Part shown: piece by piece, positions 58,838-64,000 of the stretch
How positions within the stretch are numbered: the first letter of the stretch is position 1
Layout: each line of letters begins with the position of its first letter
Source of the DNA: UKL13-3 sp964392775
GTDB lineage: Bacteria > Bacteroidota > Bacteroidia > UKL13-3
DNA: 64,000 nucleotides
Assembly (NCBI GenBank): GCA_964392775.1
Contig: CAYMRD010000012.1
Coordinates: forward strand, 43,470-107,469
Reading direction: 5' to 3'
Made by a program: the position numbers and the translations under genes
Notes under the pieces: model-generated
The model's input: only the letters and a program-made list of their open reading frames with translations
Told to the model about the DNA's origin: nothing
Database searches by the model: none

Positions 58838-61800
58838 ATGTCTTTCAACGAAGATTCAAGAGTTAAAATACCAACGATTCTCCACCTAATGAAATTGGGT
58901 TATGGATACGTGCGCTTGAAAGATCATAAATGGGATGAATCAACTAATATTTTCACTGACATTTTCAATGCCAGTGTCAGACGCCTAAATCCGAATCTCT
59001 CCGATTCGGATATTTCCAGGTATTACGATGAAATTTCCTTGAGTTTAGAAAACGAGGACTTAGGGAAAGTTTTTTATGAAAAATTGACCCAGCAATCGGG
59101 TATTAGGCTAATAGATTTAGATAATTTCGGTAACAACACTTTAAATGTTGCGACTGAATTACCATGCATTAAGGATGATGAAGAATTCAGACCGGATATA
59201 ACCCTATTAATTAACGGAATGCCCCTTGCCTTTATTGAGGTTAAAAAACCTAATAATCTTGATGGTATCTTAGCTGAACATAACCGAATTGAAAGGCGTT
59301 TTCAGAATAAAAAATTCCGCAAATTCATCAATATTACCCAACTAATGGTTTTCTCCAATAACATGAATTATGCGGAGGATGCTATACAACCCATTCAAGG
59401 TGCATTTTATGCAACTGGGGCGTACCAAAAACCGGTATTTAACTATTTCAGAGAGGAAGAAAAATTTGATTTAAACATTGTATTATCTGAAGTGTCTGAT
59501 GAAGATGAAACGATTGTTTTAAAAGACACCAATTTAGTTGGCATAAAAAATTCTGATGAATTTCTGACTAATAAAAATCCTGATTCCCCAACCCATCAAA
59601 TTTGCACATCGCTTTTCCAGCCTCAGCGTTTAGCATTTATTCTAAAATATGCTATTGCTTATGTAAAGAGCTCCAACGGATTGGAAAAACATATTATGCG
59701 TTACCCGCAGCTATTTGCGACTAAAGCCATCGAGCGAAAGCTAAATGAGGGGGTAAAAAAGGGAATTATTTGGCATACACAGGGTAGCGGCAAAACAGCT
59801 TTAACATATTATAATGTAAAATACCTTACAGACTATTTTCAAGCAAAAGGTATTGTTCCTAAGTTTTATTTTATTGTCGACCGCATTGATCTCCTGATAC
59901 AGGCCAGTAAAGAATTTTCCAGCCGTGGTTTAGTGGTTCATAAAATAAACTCCCGTGATGATTTTGCTAACAATATTAAGTCGCTGAGTGTTATCCATAA
60001 CGATTCTGGTAAACATGAAATAACCGTTGTAAACATTCAGAAGTTTGAGAATGATCCTGACGTTATCCGAAACAACGATTATAACCTCAATATTCAACGG
60101 GTATATTTTCTGGATGAGGTTCATAGGAGCTATAATCCAAAAGGTAGTTTCCTTGCCAACCTACATGAATCGGATAAAAATGCCATTAAAATAGGCTTAA
60201 CGGGAACTCCTCTTTTAGGAGACGATTACAATTCTCGTCAGCTCTTTGGAGACTATATTCACAAATATTACTACAATGCTTCAATTGCAGATGGATACAC
60301 TTTAAAATTGATCCGTGAAGAAATTGAAACAAACTACGAGATCGCCTTACAAAAAGCCTTAGATGAAATCAAAATCCTAAAGGGTGATGGAGATCGAAAA
60401 ACAGTTTATGCTCATCGAAAATTTGTAGAGCCTATGTTGGATTATATTGTTCACGATTTTGAAAATGCTCGGGCAACCATGAATGATAATAGTATTGGAG
60501 GCATGGTCATTTGCGATTCATCGGAACAGGCTAAAATGATGTTTGAAATATTTGAAAACAAATATGCTCAATATCCAAGTTATGAAGAATCCCTATCAAT
60601 TGCAGCCGAACCTCCTCCAAGTTATGGCTACAACCAACGCATCAAAGAAGAACGCAAGGTAAAAAGTGCCGCACTTGTATTACATGATATTGATACAAGG
60701 AAAGAAAGCGTTGAGAATTTTAAGGATGGGAAAATTGACTTTTTGTTTGTCTACAATATGTTGTTAACGGGTTTTGATTCCCCACGACTAAAAAAATTAT
60801 ACATAGGTCGCGTAATTAAAAAACACAATTTACTACAGGCCTTAACCAGGGTTAATAGAACGTATAAAGAATTCAGGTATGGATACGTAGTTGATTTCGC
60901 AGACATTAGCAATGAATTTGATAAGACCAACCAAGATTACTTTAACGAACTTAAATCAGAACTGGGTGATGAAATAGAACATTACTCCAAACTATTTAAA
61001 AGCAAAGAAGAGATAGAAACCGAAATCAGGGAGATAAAAGACGTATTGTTTAAATACAATACGCAAAATGCAGAAATATTCTCCCAACAGATTTCTCAGA
61101 TTAGAGACCGGTCAGAAATGCTCACTATTGTTAGAGTTCTAAATAACGCCCGCAGCTTATTTAATCTGATCCGTTTAACAGGAAACTATGAACTCCTTGA
61201 GAAACTTGACTTTAATAAATTAGGGTTATTGGCCCGGGAAGCCGCTAACCATCTAGCACTCATTAATACGAAAGAAGCTTTGGATAGCAATGTTGATACT
61301 TCCAACTTACTAAATATTGCTTTAGAAGATGTAATTTTTGCTTTTATAAAGATTGGTGAGGAAGAGATGCGATTAGCCGATGAGCTTAAAAATATCCTTC
61401 AAAAAACAAGAGAAGCCCTTGGTGGCAATTTCGATCAGGCAGACCCTATGTTTGTTTCCCTCAAAGAAGAATTGGAACGACTGTTTAAGAAAAAGAACTT
61501 GAGTGAAGTTACCAAAGAAGAAATGGAGAAAAATATGCAGGAACTTGAACGCATATACTCTGCTGCAAAGGAATTGGATCGAAAAAATCAATTATTAAAA
61601 GCCAAATACGAGAACGATGCCAAGTATATGCGCCTTCATAAACGGTTAATGGAAAAAGACCCGTTAACAGATAGTGAAAGTAAATTGTTTGAAGCTCTTC
61701 AAAGCCTAAAGAAAGAAGCTGATGAGCAGATATTGAAAAATTCGAACATGCTTCAAAATGAAAGTTTTGTAGAAAAAATGATGGTACGGTTAGTTATTGA

Positions 61801-61909
61801 CCAATTAAAAAACAAACATCATTTAAATTTGGATGCTGAAACAGCAAAAGCCATTAATACATTGATTGTAAAAGAATATTTGAACGAATACTACGGCAGA
61901 GTCGCCTAA
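58838..61909 (+). CDS. hsdR: Type I restriction enzyme, HsdR subunit
   Basis: The 1023-aa protein is the ATP-dependent translocase and nuclease of a type I system. The N-terminal nuclease domain shows the PD-(D/E)xK site (RPDIT, Asp120; AFIEVKK, Glu134 and Lys136). The superfamily 2 helicase part has Walker A HTQGSGKT (residues 313-320) and a DEVH box (426-429). The second RecA domain has LTGFDSPRL and LLQALTRVNR. A long helical C-terminus probably binds HsdM. It is complete, and lies 8 bp upstream of hsdM. Base composition is AT-rich like the rest of this island. Confidence 0.95.
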   Translation: MSFNEDSRVKIPTILHLMKLGYGYVRLKDHKWDESTNIFTDIFNASVRRLNPNLSDSDISRYYDEISLSLENEDLGKVFYEKLTQQSGIRLIDLDNFGNNTLNVATELPCIKDDEEFRPDITLLINGMPLAFIEVKKPNNLDGILAEHNRIERRFQNKKFRKFINITQLMVFSNNMNYAEDAIQPIQGAFYATGAYQKPVFNYFREEEKFDLNIVLSEVSDEDETIVLKDTNLVGIKNSDEFLTNKNPDSPTHQICTSLFQPQRLAFILKYAIAYVKSSNGLEKHIMRYPQLFATKAIERKLNEGVKKGIIWHTQGSGKTALTYYNVKYLTDYFQAKGIVPKFYFIVDRIDLLIQASKEFSSRGLVVHKINSRDDFANNIKSLSVIHNDSGKHEITVVNIQKFENDPDVIRNNDYNLNIQRVYFLDEVHRSYNPKGSFLANLHESDKNAIKIGLTGTPLLGDDYNSRQLFGDYIHKYYYNASIADGYTLKLIREEIETNYEIALQKALDEIKILKGDGDRKTVYAHRKFVEPMLDYIVHDFENARATMNDNSIGGMVICDSSEQAKMMFEIFENKYAQYPSYEESLSIAAEPPPSYGYNQRIKEERKVKSAALVLHDIDTRKESVENFKDGKIDFLFVYNMLLTGFDSPRLKKLYIGRVIKKHNLLQALTRVNRTYKEFRYGYVVDFADISNEFDKTNQDYFNELKSELGDEIEHYSKLFKSKEEIETEIREIKDVLFKYNTQNAEIFSQQISQIRDRSEMLTIVRVLNNARSLFNLIRLTGNYELLEKLDFNKLGLLAREAANHLALINTKEALDSNVDTSNLLNIALEDVIFAFIKIGEEEMRLADELKNILQKTREALGGNFDQADPMFVSLKEELERLFKKKNLSEVTKEEMEKNMQELERIYSAAKELDRKNQLLKAKYENDAKYMRLHKRLMEKDPLTDSESKLFEALQSLKKEADEQILKNSNMLQNESFVEKMMVRLVIDQLKNKHHLNLDAETAKAINTLIVKEYLNEYYGRVA

Positions 61910-61917
61910 AAATATAT

Positions 61918-63543
61918 ATGAACAAGACATTAGATTTTGAAAAAAGAACCAAAGACCTGATTGATGACCTGAAAAGTGTATGCGCCAATTATGGATTAGG
62001 AAACGATGGAAATGAGTTTAAGATTATCACACAGGCATTTTTGTATAAATTTTTAAACGACAAGTTTGCTTACGAAATAAAACAGATTGACAAGAAATTA
62101 GCCCACTCTGACAACCTTTTCAATGATTTAAAAAAGTACAAAAAGAGCGATTATGAAATGCTCATTATGCAGTTAGGAGAAAGTACAGCTCGCTTGAAAC
62201 CTGAGCATTTTATTTCTTATCTATTTGAAAAACAGAACGAACCAAATTTTGCAGATTTGTTCGACAATACTCTGCTCGATATAGCCAAAGTGAATAATGA
62301 TTTATTCTCTGTTGTTACCGAAAGCAAAGAGAAAATTGTATTGTTTGAAAACATTAGCAAATATGTAATCGATAAACGGGATGCATTTTGCAAAGCCATT
62401 ATCAACAAACTGGTAAACTTTAGCTTTGAGCATATCTTTAACGAAAAATTCGATTTTTACGCAACCATATTCGAGTATTTAATAAAGGATTATAATACCA
62501 ACAGTGGAGGCAAATATGCCGAATATTTCACCCCACATGCCGTTGCTAAAATTATGGCATCGTGCCTGGTAACCGAAAATGTAAAGAATGTAACTTGTTA
62601 TGACCCCAGTGCGGGTTCGGGAACGTTATTGATGAATTTGGCTCATGCCATTGGCGAAGACAAGTGTTCTATTTACTCTCAGGACATCTCTCAAAAATCG
62701 TCAAACCTTTTGCGTTTGAATTTGATTTTAAACAACCTGGTACACTCAATACCCAATATTGTAAAGGGAAATACACTCTCAGACCCTTACCATAAGGAGA
62801 AAGACGGCAAACTAAAGAAGTTTGACTTTATTGTTTCCAACCCTCCTTTTAAACTAGACTTTAGCGATTATGTAGAGGAGTTGCAAAGCAAAGAAAATCA
62901 CGCACGCTTTTTTGCAGGCACACCTAATATACCTAAAGCAAAACCGGAAGGCATGGCTATTTATCCCATGTTTATACAGCATATTATGTACTCCTTATCT
63001 CTTAAAGGAAGAGCGGCAGTGGTAGTACCAACAGGTTTCATTACGGCCCAGAGTGGTATTGAAAAAAAGATACGCGAAAAGATGGTAGAAGAAAAAATGC
63101 TACGAGGGGTAATAAGTATGCCGAGTAATATTTTTGCAACCACCGGCACCAATGTTAGCATTTTGTTTTTGGACAAAACCAATACCAAAGGGGATATTGT
63201 TTTGATGGATGCCTCCAAGCTGGGAGTAACAATAAAAGAGGGTAAAAACCAAAAGACGGTATTAACTCAACAAGAAGAAAATTTGATCATTGATACATTT
63301 AACAAACACGTAGCCAAAGAAGATTTTAGTGTGGTGGTAAGCTACGAACAGATAAAGGAGAAGAACTACAGCTTTAGTGCCGGGCAGTATTTTGATGTAA
63401 AAATTGAATACACAGATATTACACCTAAAGAATTCACTAAAAAAATGAATGCCTTCAAAGTTAGTTTAGACGGGTTATTTGCAGAATCCAAGAAGCTGGA
63501 GAAGGAAATTCAGAAACAACTGGAAGGGTTGAAGTATGAATAA
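61918..63543 (+). CDS. hsdM: Type I restriction-modification DNA methyltransferase, HsdM
   Basis: This is an N6-adenine methyltransferase using SAM. The 541-aa protein has an N-terminal helical HsdM_N domain (FLYKFLNDKF), then motif I DPSAGSGTLL (residues 229-238) and the catalytic motif IV NPPF (308-311). The NSGGKYAEYFTPHAVA segment typical of HsdM lies just before motif I. The C-terminal helices end KQLEGLKYE. It overlaps hsdS by 8 bp, so M and S subunits are coupled for complex assembly. Confidence 0.96.
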   Translation: MNKTLDFEKRTKDLIDDLKSVCANYGLGNDGNEFKIITQAFLYKFLNDKFAYEIKQIDKKLAHSDNLFNDLKKYKKSDYEMLIMQLGESTARLKPEHFISYLFEKQNEPNFADLFDNTLLDIAKVNNDLFSVVTESKEKIVLFENISKYVIDKRDAFCKAIINKLVNFSFEHIFNEKFDFYATIFEYLIKDYNTNSGGKYAEYFTPHAVAKIMASCLVTENVKNVTCYDPSAGSGTLLMNLAHAIGEDKCSIYSQDISQKSSNLLRLNLILNNLVHSIPNIVKGNTLSDPYHKEKDGKLKKFDFIVSNPPFKLDFSDYVEELQSKENHARFFAGTPNIPKAKPEGMAIYPMFIQHIMYSLSLKGRAAVVVPTGFITAQSGIEKKIREKMVEEKMLRGVISMPSNIFATTGTNVSILFLDKTNTKGDIVLMDASKLGVTIKEGKNQKTVLTQQEENLIIDTFNKHVAKEDFSVVVSYEQIKEKNYSFSAGQYFDVKIEYTDITPKEFTKKMNAFKVSLDGLFAESKKLEKEIQKQLEGLKYE

Positions 63544-64000
63544 AATTTCAAAAACAACTTTAGGGGCCTTAATTGAATTTCAAAGGGGATACGATTTACC
63601 CAAATCAGAATTTATAAATGGGAACATTCCTGTAATTTCTTCCAATGGAATTTTAGGTTATCACAATGAGTATATTGTTGAAGGCCCAGGTATTACTATT
63701 GGGCGGAGTGGTACTGTTGGCTTACCTCATTACATAAAAGAGAACTTTTTCCCGCATAACACCTCTCTATTTGTAAAAGATTTTAAAGGCAATCTTCCTA
63801 AGTATATTTTCTATCTATTAAAGAGCTTAAGACTAGGCGAATACAAAAGCGGTTCGGGAGTTCCGACAATGAATAGAAATCACTTGCATCCAATTAAAGT
63901 AAATGCTTTTTTAGATAGAAATGTGCAGCAAAAAATAACCTCAGTTCTCTCTGCTTTAGATTCCAAAATTGAACTCAACAATAAGATAAATGATAATTTA
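63536..64000 (+). CDS. hsdS: Type I restriction specificity subunit, HsdS (partial)
   Basis: The gene starts at ATG 63536 inside the end of hsdM and is open to the last base (155 codons), so the rest lies beyond the window. The visible part is the first target recognition domain (TLGALIEFQRGYDLPKSEF, ISSNGILGYHNEY, IGRSGTVGLPHYI, GSGVPTMNRNHLHPI). The start of the first conserved spacer helix follows (QQKITSVLSALDSKIELNN). It decides which DNA sequence the complex methylates and restricts; the recognised sequence cannot be derived here. Confidence 0.93.
   Translation, partial: MNKISKTTLGALIEFQRGYDLPKSEFINGNIPVISSNGILGYHNEYIVEGPGITIGRSGTVGLPHYIKENFFPHNTSLFVKDFKGNLPKYIFYLLKSLRLGEYKSGSGVPTMNRNHLHPIKVNAFLDRNVQQKITSVLSALDSKIELNNKINDNL

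Overview
The window is a chromosomal segment of a member of the Bacteroidota. Several features support this. The promoters follow the phylum's -33 TTTG / -7 TAnnTTTG pattern, with a perfect TTTG-N19-TACATTTG in front of tRNA-Gln. There is a type IX secretion C-terminal domain, SecD and SecF are fused in one protein, and lipoproteins and exported proteins of unknown function are numerous. The phylum is clear; the sequence alone does not fix the family.

Layout. 1-11013 is mostly housekeeping: the end of a sugar MFS transporter, typA, corA, an acyl-CoA dehydrogenase, an orphan exported protein, the selU-selD pair for tRNA selenouridine, ribosomal protein L25, prs and tRNA-Gln. 11223-14049 is an AT-rich accessory island: a small XRE regulator, a three-copy operator, and three overlapping lipoprotein genes, one with a recent internal duplication and one with a CxxC thioredoxin-like motif. 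14108-33106 is a mainly minus-strand core block: kup, recQ, manC, an S66 carboxypeptidase, an exonuclease/GIY-YIG fusion, a glycosyltransferase, an HNH-like nuclease, rlmD, murB, exbBD, secDF and udk. 33585-40151 is a TetR-controlled RND efflux operon. It is followed by three tandem copies of a structured RNA element (40220-40690), then an ArsC-family protein and a subtilase. 42968-46947 is an AT-rich operon of four exported proteins built around a caspase-like peptidase. 46999-56426 returns to core genes: a YjdF-like membrane protein, a T9SS cargo protein, aconitase, DUF898 and M48 membrane genes, a fatty acid desaturase and mnmE. 56427-64000 is a defence and mobility island: a tripartite hipB-hipS-hipT toxin-antitoxin module, flanked on both sides by decayed copies of the same gene end, then a type I restriction-modification locus (hsdR, hsdM, partial hsdS).

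Points of most interest are: (i) the triplicated two-hairpin RNA after the efflux operon, whose stems differ by compensating changes; (ii) the exported caspase / CARDB-like / DUF4384 operon; (iii) the HipBST-like module between duplicated gene remnants next to a restriction system; (iv) a family of about 110-125 bp intergenic repeats (three copies), one nested inside a larger inverted repeat; (v) the XRE gene whose own -7 element lies inside the first of three operator half-sites.
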